Positions 11,928 through 22,160 of a DNA stretch of 64,000 nucleotides are shown here, piece after piece. Within the stretch, counting starts at the first letter, position 1. Every line of letters starts with the position of its first letter. The notes under the pieces are model-generated. The model was not told the origin of the DNA and searched no databases. It saw only the letters and a program-made list of their open reading frames with translations. The position numbers were made by a program, and so were the translations under genes. The DNA is taken from positions 84,548,020 through 84,612,019 of the forward strand of contig CM054058.1 of the NCBI GenBank assembly GCA_028641055.1, written 5' to 3'. This stretch comes from Alopecurus myosuroides (taxonomy: Eukaryota > Streptophyta > Magnoliopsida > Poales > Poaceae).

Positions 11928-13000
11928 TGGGAGTACATATTTGAAACAGACATTGATTTTTCTTATTGTTGTATCCTTGTCTTTGCGAGATTGCCTTGGC
12001 TGAAAAAGCCAATGTTGTATACGTGGAAAGCTCCCCGAATCAATGCTATCAAATCGCGGTTACAATACCAATTTGTATTTACTTGTAAAATAAAATTTTG
12101 GTAAATTAAGGTACCACTTAAAATAAAAAACATTTACTTGTTGCTTCACAAATGGGTATTTCTTAAGCAGAATAAACTTGTAAAGGATAACTGGCATGAA
12201 ACTTTCAGTGTTTCCATAGTTTTATTTCTCACTGAAAGTTCGCCTCATCTATAGGATCAACCAGAGGTTTCTAATCTGGCCCTACCACATAGTGTTGGTA
12301 AAATGGTAAGTGGTTGTGTGAAATAAAACACAAGTATAGCAGTATTCTCTTTAGGGTGGGACCGATTGATATATTATGATCGTTTTGCCTACAAAGAAAC
12401 TAGCCGGTTTTTAACTTGGATCTTTTTCTTGTAGCATTGATTTTTCTTGTTGTTGTATCCTTGTCTTTGTGAGATTGCCTTGGCTGAAAAGTCAATATTG
12501 TATACGTGGAAAACTGCCCTGACCAATGCTATCAAATCACGCTTACAATACCAAGATGTATTTACTTGTAAAATAAAATTTTGGAAAATGAATGTACCAC
12601 TTAAAATAAAAACATTTACTTGTACCTTCGCAAATGGGTAATTCTTATGGAGGATAAACTCGAAAAGCGTAACTGGCATGAAACTTTCAGTGTTTCCCTA
12701 GTCGTCACCCTAGTCGTCATGATGAAACAATGAAACACTTATTTCTCATTGAAAGTCCGCGTCGTCTATTGGGTCAACCATCCAAGTGGTTTCTAATTTG
12801 GTCCTACCACATAGTGTTTTTTTTTTTGAAATTTTCCTACCACATAGTGTTGGTAACTGGTTTTGCGAAATAAAACAAAAGTATAATAATCTCTTTAGGG
12901 TGGGACCGATTGATGTATTATGATCGTTTTGCCTACATAGAAATTAGCCGGTTTTTAATGTTGGATTTCCCCCCTTTGCAATCGAAACAGCTTCGCGTAC
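11928..13000. repeat. Further R-type repeats, unit 1
   Basis: Two more copies of the R repeat (about 11955-12330 and 12440-12880) share TGTATACGTGGAAA, TACAATACCAA and AAACTTTCAGTGTTTCC with the copy at 10200. The second is split by a T-run segment near 12818-12840 with the motif CCTACCACATAGTG on both sides. Equivalents are at about 22161-23233 and 32392-33464. No gene is seen. Confidence 0.7.
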
Positions 13001-13115
13001 GATACCTTATGTACGACTCACGTACGACTCTGCATCCTGCGGACCAGCTTCATAGGTGAAGGCCATCGGAGGCCCAGAGTTTCGCGTCGTACAGGTATCG
13101 TACATGAAATGTCGT
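13001..13115. repeat. Cluster of GTACGA/TCGTAC motifs, unit 1
   Basis: CGTACGATACC, TGTACGACTC, CGTACGACTC, TCGTACAGGTA, TCGTACATG and TCGTACGTG occur within about 110 bp in both orientations. A similar cluster is at 10620-10660. Equivalents are near 23229-23350 and 33460-33580. The function is unknown. Confidence 0.5.
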
Positions 13116-13535
13116 ACGTGTAGCAGTACTCCTTTGCAATACCTATTTGCTATGTTTGTGGTCTTATCTACAAAGCTTGGAGGACATGGGCATATAATAG
13201 GAATGCTATCAAATCGCCTAAAAAATAAGGCGAAATCGCGTTAAAAAAAAGCGAACCAAGCTAAATGTCTTTCAAAATCAATCCCGTAAAAAATAGTGCG
13301 CAATGCAAGCAACTTGCTCAGGTTTCTTTCTGATACAGATTCTAGAAACATATATAATAAAGAAACAGAGATAGATTTCCTCGACGGAAATAAGACAGAG
13401 AAGTTCTTGAAGGCCAAAAGAAAGCATAACTATCTTCTGAGATAATGCACATACTACTATTTAAGATGACAAAGTACAAGTAGAGATCATCATAAAATCC
13501 TTAGTTAGAACTTTAGCACCTGCCTGTTCCACGCA

Positions 13536-14563
13536 TCAATTCCTTCTCCCACGCGCAGACCATAGAAGACCAGTAAGCGCCGACGGGCAGCTTGCCTCCA
13601 AGTGCCTATACCCCTCGGTCGCCAACACAGCCTCAAGAATCGTAGGAGTGCTGATAATGAACTGGACACACTTCCCCTTGAGGCTGGGACAGTTGTGCTG
13701 CTCAGCCAACGCGAGAGTTGTCGCCGCCGTTTCAACGGTGATGCCACCGGAGAGCTTGCCCTCGCAGATCTGCTTGAGCCTCTCTAGCCCATACCTGTCA
13801 GCAGCCGCAAGCAGATGCTGAGCCATAGTGGCGACGGCCTCCAGCTCCCGATCGAGCTCAGGAACCCTGTCGGTGTAGACGAACTCAAGCAGTGCCTTGA
13901 ACACAGACGCCTCAACGTCCTTGATCTCCACTCGCCTCGAGCTCTTCTCCTTCATCTCCCCGAAGAACTCCGCCATGAACACAGGGGACCTCGCGGCGAG
14001 CACGAGCTTGTGCGCGGAAACGGTCTCGCCGGAGACGACGAACGTGACGTCGGAACCCGTCTTGCTCTGCAGGAGCTCGCGGAAGTGCCGGTGCATGTTT
14101 GAGGCCCGCACGGGCACCGTCTCTGCCGCGTCAGTTAGCTCCTTCAGGACCGTGACGGTGCACCGCACCGTCATGTAGTCATCTCTGGGAGAAGCCGGCA
14201 CCGGCAGATAGGACCTGTCCACGAGAGAGACTCGAGGCGAGCACTCTTTGGGGCCCTTGAATACATGCGGCACGCTCTTCTCTTCATTACGCGCCACACT
14301 CGATGCACCAGCAGACAGCCTAGACTCGCCCTCACACTGGAAGAAGGTGCGGCTTCAGTGAGGAGCACAAGCTCGAGCTCGACCCACTTGCTGAAGGACG
14401 ATGTGGCTGGTAGCAGCGATCTCCCACTCGCACCCATCCACGTCGCACCTGGTTTTCAGTGACTCGTCGTGGCGCATCGTCTTGGACGCCAGTGGAAGCA
14501 GTCGATCTTGAGCAGCTGCACCGAGCGCACGGCGCCGGTGAGGTTTGTACAGGCGGTAGCCAT
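13536..14563 (-). pseudogene. MATH-BTB gene with frameshifts, unit 1
   Basis: The gene is homologous to the intact copies at 23768-24799 and 34000-35031 but four bases shorter. Four single-G losses, near 14302, 14410, 14418 and 14491, break the N-terminal MATH part. From an internal Met (14297) a 253-residue frame stays open and holds the complete BTB domain (SDVTFVVSGETVSAHKLVLA) and the C-terminal tail. One substitution near 14124 changes the residue Pro to Arg in the VPVPASN segment before the BTB domain. Either the gene is dying, makes a BTB-only protein, or the assembly lost G's in homopolymers. All four differences are one-base losses next to another G, so assembly error is a serious possibility. 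Confidence 0.75.
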
Positions 14564-14762
14564 GGTTAATGGAAAGTCGATCGATGCTGGGAAGATGGAT
14601 AGATGGTGACGGAGGAGAGCGCAGTCTACAGAGGGTCCTACTTTAAAGCAGCGAGGCGGCGACTCCTCGGGGAGAAACGCCGGGATGCATTACCATTGGA
14701 CGTTGGAATTGGAACGAACGGGTAAATGGTGGCCTCAATTCAACGCAGGAGACCAACAATTA

Positions 14763-15107
14763 GAGCAAGTACAATAATGACTACTCAGCTGGCTTAAGCA
14801 TTTGCCACGTCACCGAAATCCCACGTGGAAGAGAGAGAAAGAAGGAAAGAGAGTGAAGCGGGCGCTTCACTAGTCGCCCGGCTACACACAAGCTCCAAGA
14901 AAAAAGCACTTGCATGTAGCATGCAGCTAGCACTTGGCCCACACTCCCGCCAATCCTTTGGCTCAACAACATGCAAGATGAGTATTTAAATATAAGTGTA
15001 CAGCCAACATAAGAGCCAACCTATTATACTTGATGGGCTCTACGGTGACTACAGCTGAGGTGGCATTGGTATAGAGCCGGCAGACGGCTCTATTGTTGCC
15101 ATTGCTC
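14763..15107. mobile_element. Tourist-like MITE, unit 1
   Basis: The ends GAGCAAGTACAATAATG and CATTGCTC are imperfect inverted repeats. The element is flanked on both sides by TTA (14760-14762 and 15108-15110), the usual 3-bp target of PIF/Harbinger-type elements. It is 345 bp with no coding capacity, and lies just upstream of the MATH-BTB promoter region. Equivalents are at 25000-25344 and 35232-35576. Confidence 0.65.
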
Positions 15108-15111
15108 TTAA

Positions 15112-15391
15112 GGCCCTGTTCTGAACAAAGAGTTACAAAACAAAGGAACAAAAAGAAGCTTAGGAATAGGGGGAGTGCACATTGCAAACCTATGGGCTTT
15201 ACAAAACGTAGGAAAAGTTTTTTCCTTGGCTTTTTCGCTGGTCTTGGCCAAAGTTTTGTTTCCTGTGAAAAACGTAGGAAAGTTTCTCTTTTCTTGAGGA
15301 ATCTGTACTGAGCTTTCCTTTGTTCAGAACGACTCCATAGGAAAGGAAACCTTCACAATTCCTATAGAATTCCTGCGTCCAGAACAGGGCC
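15112..15391. mobile_element. Second MITE abutting the first, unit 1
   Basis: The terminal inverted repeats GGCCCTGTTCTGAAC and GTCCAGAACAGGGCC (one mismatch) enclose 280 bp of non-coding sequence. It starts two bases after the first MITE's right-hand target repeat. GGCCCTGTT termini are frequent in grass MITEs; the superfamily is not settled. Equivalents are at 25349-25625 and 35581-35857. Confidence 0.65.
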
Positions 15392-15489
15392 TAATCAGTT
15401 TCTGATTAATATAAACAGTTTGTGTTACTACCAGAATTTATTTAGAGTTTATGAGAGAGAAAATAAATTTGCACGCTTTTCGGAGCAAG

Positions 15490-15950
15490 TGTAGGGGTGC
15501 ATGAAATGTCCCGGGATGTCGCCGGAAAAGTTTCGGGCAAAAAAACCAAGAAGACGGGGAAGTGCCGGAAGAGGGCAAGATTGCCCTCATGGTCGTACCC
15601 ATCATATGGGGGCTACCTTGTGAGCCTCAGGGCAACACATGTAGGTGCATTGCGCCTTCCTGGTTTTTCCCATGTTTTGTTGAATATATAAAAAATAAAG
15701 AAGGAAAAAAGGAAAAAAAAAAAAGAGAAAATAGGAGGAGTTGGACTCCACGTGGGAGTCCAATCTGATTCCTTCTAAGAGGGTGGTGTAGCCACCCTTG
15801 TGTTGCGGCCACCTCCTTGGTGGAATTGGGGAGGGTGGAGGAAGGTCTCACGCCTCCTCCACTATAAAAAAGGACCCCAAATCTCAAGACAAATCATATC
15901 AATTGGCTCCTTAGCTCCTCTCTCTCTTTAGTAGAACTAGTTAATGCCCG
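15490..15950 (+). mobile_element. LTR-like TE fragment with TATA box, unit 1
   Basis: It starts TGTAGGGGTGCATG, passes an A-rich run (15700-15730) and the inverted pair TTGGACTCC/GGAGTCCAA. It then has CACTATAAAAAAGGACCCC, a TATA-like box, and a pyrimidine tract. This order resembles an LTR promoter half. No partner LTR is seen. Equivalents are at 25727-26180 and 35957-36410. Confidence 0.35.
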
Positions 15951-17543
15951 TGCGTTGCTACGGGCGCTAAATGCAGAAAATAAATCTATGATCGTTTCAT
16001 TTTCATGAGTGGCTTATCTTTTTTTTATCTCGCCATATAAGAAAGTAATGTATTATATTCATTCGCTACCCTTGCAAGTTGGGCACTAAATAAACATCTG
16101 ATCTAAAAAAAAGTTGTCCCCTGCATCATTCTCTCCTTGCTCACATTCCCAATTCTGCACTTCTCTCTCAAAAAAAAAACTGCACTTCTCAACGTCATCG
16201 TCTTCCACGGGCTTTGCACCGCCGGCTGCTCTCCCCAACGCCCCCACGACAGGACCTACAGTGTTGCGTCCTCGCCCCCCACGATAGGAGCTACGGCACC
16301 GCGCGCTTCCTCCACGACAGGAACTACGGCGCCGCGCCCTCGTCCTCCGGCCCTTCGAAGGTGTGTATCGAGTCAGACCTCCTCCACCTTGTGGATGGTC
16401 CATACCGAGCCGAACCTCTGCCACATTGCGCGAGGCTAGCGATGGAGCACATCGAGACAGGACAACGACTGCTTCCCCTGCTGATGCAGCCACCATGTGC
16501 CACGCTACGCCGCAGCGGCACACGTGTGCCGCACTGAGGGATCAGATAGATGGCGGAAGAGACCTTGGCAGAGACCTCCTGTTGCCTTTTCTATTTGATC
16601 TGGCTCCGCTGTCTAGGATAATTTTAATAGAATTAATAATCAAAGTAGATAGTAAATGTGCAAGACTGTAGTATGATTCATTTTAATAAAATTAATCATT
16701 AAAGTAGATAGTAAATGTGGATGACTCTAGTATGATTCATACGATGAAAAACCTCCCGTCCTAGTCAAGCATGGCGCCATTTATGTTGAGTATCATAAAT
16801 TCTGAATTTTGACCTGTCCAACAAATAAAATGCATTGGCACGACAAGGATTAAATCAAAATCAGATGCAGGTTAGGTGCATAAACAGAAAATTATCTGTG
16901 AGTGTGGTCTAACTATACATCAACAAGGAGTAACTCCAAATCAGTTTTTATGTACTCCGGATGATACATCCGAACAGTATATGTGAACATTTCGATTCAG
17001 AAGTACACTTCCGGCGATCACTCAAATGCTATATGCTTTTCCGTTGTTGTGCATGCATTCAAATTCCTGTATTATCAGAACCTAAATGATCAACAAGATT
17101 ACTCATTATACATGAGTGAATCAACCATTTTAATCCTGCAAAACTGTAGTGCAGCAACAAACTCATGTATTACAAGAACGACAAGATTACTCCCAGACCA
17201 AGTGGATAAACAGTTTTTTGATATATCACAGACATGATTGCACTTCAGGTTTTCAGGTTCATCATCTTTGTATTTTCCAGTATCAGTATTTTTTTCCTTA
17301 GCCAACAAATTCATTTCCAATAAGCTTACCCTCGAGAATTAGTCCCCTATTTTGCTACAAGAGTTTCAGGCTAGAAATCCCGACACAAAAATTTATACCG
17401 GCAGTAAAAAATCATAAGATACAATATTCCTTGATTCTAAACATATCTCAAGCCAAAATGAACTGTATTCTCGTACCTCCCGAAGAGTAGCCACATAGAT
17501 AGGCCATTCCTCAAGCAGGGAACCAAAATTGTCAAATATTCAC
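15951..17543. other. No supported gene: GC-rich block then AT-rich DNA, unit 1
   Basis: Bases 15955-15975 read TGCCCGTGCGTTGCTACGGGC, a short inverted motif seen in many grass transposons. Bases 16200-16610 are GC-rich and give long overlapping frames on both strands. These frames change between the three units at one-base indels, so they are not conserved as protein. A direct repeat of about 60 bp (AAAGTAGATAGTAAATGTG) occurs at about 16638 and 16700. The rest is AT-rich. Equivalents are at about 26181-27775 and 36411-38006. Confidence 0.5.
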
Positions 17544-17679
17544 CTCCTTTTTCAGCATCCAAGAAACCGAACTTAAGAAAGATAGCATATGTTCCTAGCT
17601 GAATTATTTCATAGCTCTCCACTTTTGCCTCAAACAAGGAAAGTGGATTTAGTGCCTCATTCCATGAAGCAGGTTCAAA
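17544..17679 (-). other. Exon-like segment, unit 1
   Basis: On the minus strand the frame starting at 17679 reads as a compact protein-like stretch of 45 residues (it includes SWNEALNPLSLFEAKVESYE and LGTYAIFLKFGFLDAEK). It then reaches a donor-like GAG|GTGAAT at 17544. An in-frame stop lies just upstream. A normal acceptor AG in the right phase is not obvious. I do not recognise the protein. It may be an internal exon of a minus-strand gene whose promoter side lies towards the right end of the unit, or a relic. Confidence 0.3.
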
Positions 17680-18884
17680 TAATGTTCATCTCCTCCTTCA
17701 CATGTTGGTCACGATAAATTGTATTGATGCATACAGATGGTTAATCAACTTATTTATGAGGGTTTGTACAACAATCGGAAAGACATTTAGAGAAGATGTA
17801 TGCTGAAATTAGACAAACCTTGGTCGGTGTCATGAGCTGCAGAAAATGTGGAAATCCAACAAAGCAGCTAGGTAAGCAACTTGCTCCTTCTAAGATACGG
17901 CACCAGCAAGCTCATCAACACTGGGCATGTGGAGAGAAAAAACAGATGAGCACACACAATTGTGGGTATGAAATTAAGAGTAAATTGGCATCATTCGAAC
18001 CCACGCAAAGCTCAATGTCCTCGTGCAGCAGCGACACGACCTTCAGGACGTATAATAGGAGAGGGATGTGACAGGCCCTCCTCGACGAACCTCCTTCCGG
18101 ACAATCATTGGGAATTTCCTTTGCCGATACGACACAGTCACGAAGAAAGATCCTCCGTCCAGGGATGCACACCTAGAAATGCATAAGAGGCGCAGATCTT
18201 TCAGAATCTCTTGTAGTGTAAATCCAGAGAAAAAGCAACGACATCATAAAAATCAGCAAATTACAATTACGACATAGTTTCAACGAGAACAGAACAATCA
18301 AAGTATTGAAAGAACGGTTTAAATTCTAGAATAAAAGACTATATGAACACTTGTACAAAAGACTCTAAAAGTTCCAGTTCATCTTTGTCTCAGTTCCATT
18401 CTTTCTGTTCCACGGCACTCCTGGGTTGAAGCTGTGTAATGCGCTATAAAGAATTAAATAAATAAATTCCACAAGCAATATTTTATCAGAAAATCTCAAT
18501 GATTCAATGCAGCGATAGAATGAATAAGAAATTATACATGGAAACAATCCATGTGATCCATTTGCAATAATATCCTCTGCTCCTCTATACATCCTTGCTA
18601 ACAGCATCATCAATCTGAGCGAATCACTAACTTCAAATATCTGAAATTATTAGTAACGAGCTAACCTGGCTCACCTCCAGGTAAATACAGTTAAAAATTA
18701 AAACCCTAACTTTTATCCAGAATTCGAATTTAGCCTTCTACCCCCACCAGCCGGAATCCTAGCTTCCAATCAGCCAAAGATATCAAGAGGAAGAAACGTA
18801 CTGAAAACAATGGCCAGCTTTAAGCTACCACCGCCGGAGCATCGAGCCCCTTAGCCCCGCCTTAAGCTAGGGACCGCAACCGCA
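17680..18884. other. AT-rich end of unit 1, no gene supported
   Basis: Short frames occur on both strands, for example minus 17915-18172 with LRDCVVSAKEIPNDCPEGG, but none has a recognisable domain or clear splice partners. The last 200 bp before the junction are less AT-rich (CACCGCCGGAGCATCGAGCC) and look like the edge of a gene 5' region on the minus strand. Equivalents are at 27912-29115 and 38143-39340. Confidence 0.4.
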
Positions 18885-19425
18885 ACTTTTAGAGCATTAA
18901 ATGAGGTAAGCTAAACCACATCTACATATACACAAACTAATAAGTTAATTTGAGCTCAAATTGCATATAAATTAAATAAACTCCAACATAATTATTCTCA
19001 AACTAAAACCCACAATAACCCTCTAATTCTAGAGCATGAAATGAGCTAAACTAAACCACATCTACATATATACAAACTAAGAAGTTAATATGAGCTTAAA
19101 TTGCATATAAATCAAATAAACTCTCACACAATTATTCTCAAACTACGACCCACAAATCTCTCTACTTCTATAGCATGAAATGAGCTAAAATACCAATGAC
19201 AGATAAAATGATGGAGTTGCTAACCTTTTAGAACCCTTCGAGAGATAGGGCGCCACGAAATCTTGAAAAAACATAAAAAAAAAAACAGAATAAACTCGAG
19301 ATCGGAGAGGAAACAGATAAAAAAATGGGACGCTTGGGTAGGACGACGCTCTCTATATAGGAAATACTTTAGTCCCGATTGGTATGTCTAACCGGGACTA
19401 AAGGTTCCATTTGATCGAAGTATGT

Positions 19426-20237
19426 GGGCGTTCCATCGTTGCCATCGCCCTCGTTGCCATCTCCGGCAACGACTACCTCAGCAGTGCCGACGTCGAGGAC
19501 GCCCACTTGAGCAGCTTCAATGGCGTGAGTAATACTATCTCAATCAAGTAAAATAGTATCTCCACACATACATTGGGAATGCTGATTAACTTAATTACTT
19601 AATTTTCATGCAGATCCATACCTACATTGGGAACGTGACCACTGAGATCGTGAGAGACGTGGAGCGGCTGCAGACGCTAGGTCTGAGAAAGGTGCTTGTA
19701 AACAACCTGCACCCCATCGGCTGCACGCCCCTGCAGTGTAGCTCCGGCACCTGCGACCTCCTCGCCAACTATGCCGCGTCTCTGCACAACAGCAACCTCA
19801 ACCAGCTGATGGGCAGGAAAAACAACGCCCACATACTCGACCTCTACACCGCCTTCACCAACATCGTCAATCACGCCTCCCGTAAGTATTGATCCGCGCA
19901 CATCATAGAATTTCTGGGCCCAAAATTCTGCCAAATATATGAATTTGATCCGACATGTCTGTACAGTTCTGGCCGCCTCGTGCGTGCGTGCAGGTGGACC
20001 GTCGGATGACGCCAAGAAGTTCAACCGCAACCTGGCCCCTGCTGCGTGAGCGCTACGACACGGGGGTACTGTGGACAGCGCAGCCCTTCAGGAGAAGCCC
20101 TCTACGACCTATGCCAAAATCCTGACCAATTCTTCTACTGGGACGAGATGCACCCCACCAATGCCGGGTGGAAGGCTGTGATGAAAGCGCTAGAAGAGCC
20201 TTTGAGGGATTTCCTTGATCGTGACTACGTTCCTTGA
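19426..20237 (+). pseudogene. GDSL esterase/lipase, 3' part, unit 2
   Basis: Same three-exon remnant as in unit 1, with exon B at 19614-19881 and the final block ending at 20237. It lacks the 5' exon with the nucleophile motif and keeps the C loss after NLAP. Two further indels, a T loss and a G gain near 20053-20065, make the start of the last exon read SATTRGYCGQ instead of SAYDTGYCGQ before the frame returns. Confidence 0.8.
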
Positions 20238-21096
20238 TCTTCACCACACTACAATGTTACATGACGTCTATAGTTTGGGAGGCAGCTAGCTTTTATGAAT
20301 TGCTTATTTTGATGCATTATCTTTTTATAGGATAGCTTTATAGTACATGTAATTGGGAAGGACCTTGTCACTATTGAACTATTTTAGTTGATCCTTAACT
20401 CTATATATATACTATCCGGACCAAAAAACTGGCATTATTTTTCTTATTGTTGTATCCTTGTCTTTGTAAGATTGCCTTGGCTGAAAAACTTAATACGTGG
20501 AAAACTGCCCGACCAATGCTAGTATCAAATCGCGCTTACAATACAAGATGTATTTAATAGTAAAATAAAATTTTGGAAAATGAAGGCTAAACTTACATAA
20601 AGTTTTACAATACCAAGATGTACTTACATAAAAACATTTACGTGTACCTTCGCAAATGGGTAAATTCTTACAAAGGCTAAACTTGTAAATCGTGATGTTT
20701 CCCTAGTCGTCATGAAGAAACAATGAAACACTTATTTCTCACTGAAAGTTCGCCTCGTCTATAGGGTAACCATCCAAGTGGTTTCTAATTTGGTTGTACC
20801 ACATAGTGTTGGTTAATGGTTGTCTGAAATAAAACATAGAACACTTTCCTGGCTATGCGTACGATATAATTTGTACGATTTTCGTACGACATTGCACATG
20901 GGCCTTTCATTACTCAGCCCAACTCAAGGTAGACGGTCACTACGGGAGAGCCGACGAACGCCGACGAAAGCTTTCATGAATTGCTTATTTTGGTGCATTA
21001 CCCTTTTAGGATAGCTTTATAGTACCAGTAATTAGGAAGGACCTTGTCAGTATTGAATTTTTAATTGATCCTTAACTCTAGTAATTGGGAGTACAT

Positions 21097-22160
21097 TTTT
21101 TTTAGATAAAAGGCATATTTGCCCAGCTTTAAATTAATGAAGTAAAGAGGTTCCAAACATAGTTTAAGACAACATGCTGAGGACTAAAGCTTCGCCGACA
21201 CCAAACCAACACCACACCACGCACTGAACTAAGCGAAAGATAAAGGGGGCCGGCCTCCCCAACGAACAAACCGGGACACACTCCCAACTTAGGACTAAAG
21301 CCTAGGAGTTAACGAGCTGTAAATCAGCCTAAGCTTGCTTGCCACAGGCTGCAACTGCTCCCTTTCTTGCTATTTGGAGAGGTTTGCCCACACTTGCAAA
21401 AAGAGTTGCATTTTGAAATAACATCAGACGGATGTTTAGGAGGAATCTTATCAATAGCTAGCTTGTTACGGATCAGCCACAGAGCCCAACATAACACCGC
21501 AAACAGCACCCAACTGTTGGTGTGCACGGAGCCGAGTAAGAGCTGATGACGGTCGAAGAATTGGGGAAAGTTAGCCGGCGCCAATCACAACCCTTGACTG
21601 AACGAACCGCGCACCAACCCAACTTCGCGAGGGCACAAGAGAAGAAGATGTGCGACACATTTTCTAGCTCGCCACACAAGGCGCAGCTCCCATTAGAAGG
21701 ACTGTGGCGTTTGAGGAGCACCATGCCTGACGATAGCCTATCCAAAGCAAGCTGCCAAGTAAAATCTTGATTTTCAGCGGTAGCTTTGCCTTCCAAGGTC
21801 GCCGCAGAACTGTACTGGCACCCCCTTGTGCCTGTTTAGCGTAAGCCGACGCCACAGTGAATCGACCCGACGGGTCTAGGGCCCAACACACCTCGTCCAC
21901 CCATGGTCAAGGGAGAAGTCCCCCCAACTCCAAGTTGAGCTCAGCCAATTATCTAGCCCAAACCAGATCCAGGGAGCGGCGAAAGCCCACGCCCTCCGCC
22001 CCCGGCGAGAAAGCTCCCCACACCCAGAGGTTGGGGTTATCACAAACCGCAAAGAGTCCGGGGGAAACGGAATTTAAGGGGGTCGTCCCCCGTCCACCAG
22101 TCAAGCCAGAATAGCATACGCTCGCCATTTTTCTGGCATTGATTTTCTTGTCGTCAATAC
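21097..22160 (-). mobile_element. 5'-truncated LINE, unit 2
   Basis: Copy of the LINE tail with the same TGGGAGTACAT duplication at 21086-21096 and 22161-22171. The zf-RVT frame is broken into two overlapping pieces here by one-base C and A losses absent from units 1 and 3. Confidence 0.85.

Larger units (their letters stand above)
8649..18884. repeat. Tandem unit 1 of the 10.2-kb triplication
   Basis: This is the first of three head-to-tail copies. Homologous landmarks (GDSL exon 2 at 9378, LINE at 10862, MATH-BTB at 13536, MITE at 14763) recur 10,231-10,237 bp later and again 20,463-20,469 bp later. The copy starts inside the minisatellite at ACTTTTAGAGC. It ends with GGGACCGCAACCGC plus one extra A at 18884. 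It differs from units 2 and 3 mainly by single-base indels and by a few substitutions, for example near 14124 and 14793. Confidence 0.97.

Noticed and set aside
13505..13747. 80-codon minus-strand frame overlapping the BTB gene end
   Set aside because: It overlaps the C-terminal tail of the MATH-BTB gene in another frame and has no separate support.
16137..16671. Overlapping GC-rich frames on both strands, also at 26370-26904 and 36578-37135
   Set aside because: The frame used changes between the near-identical units at one-base indels, no domain is visible, and stops differ. Not conserved as protein.
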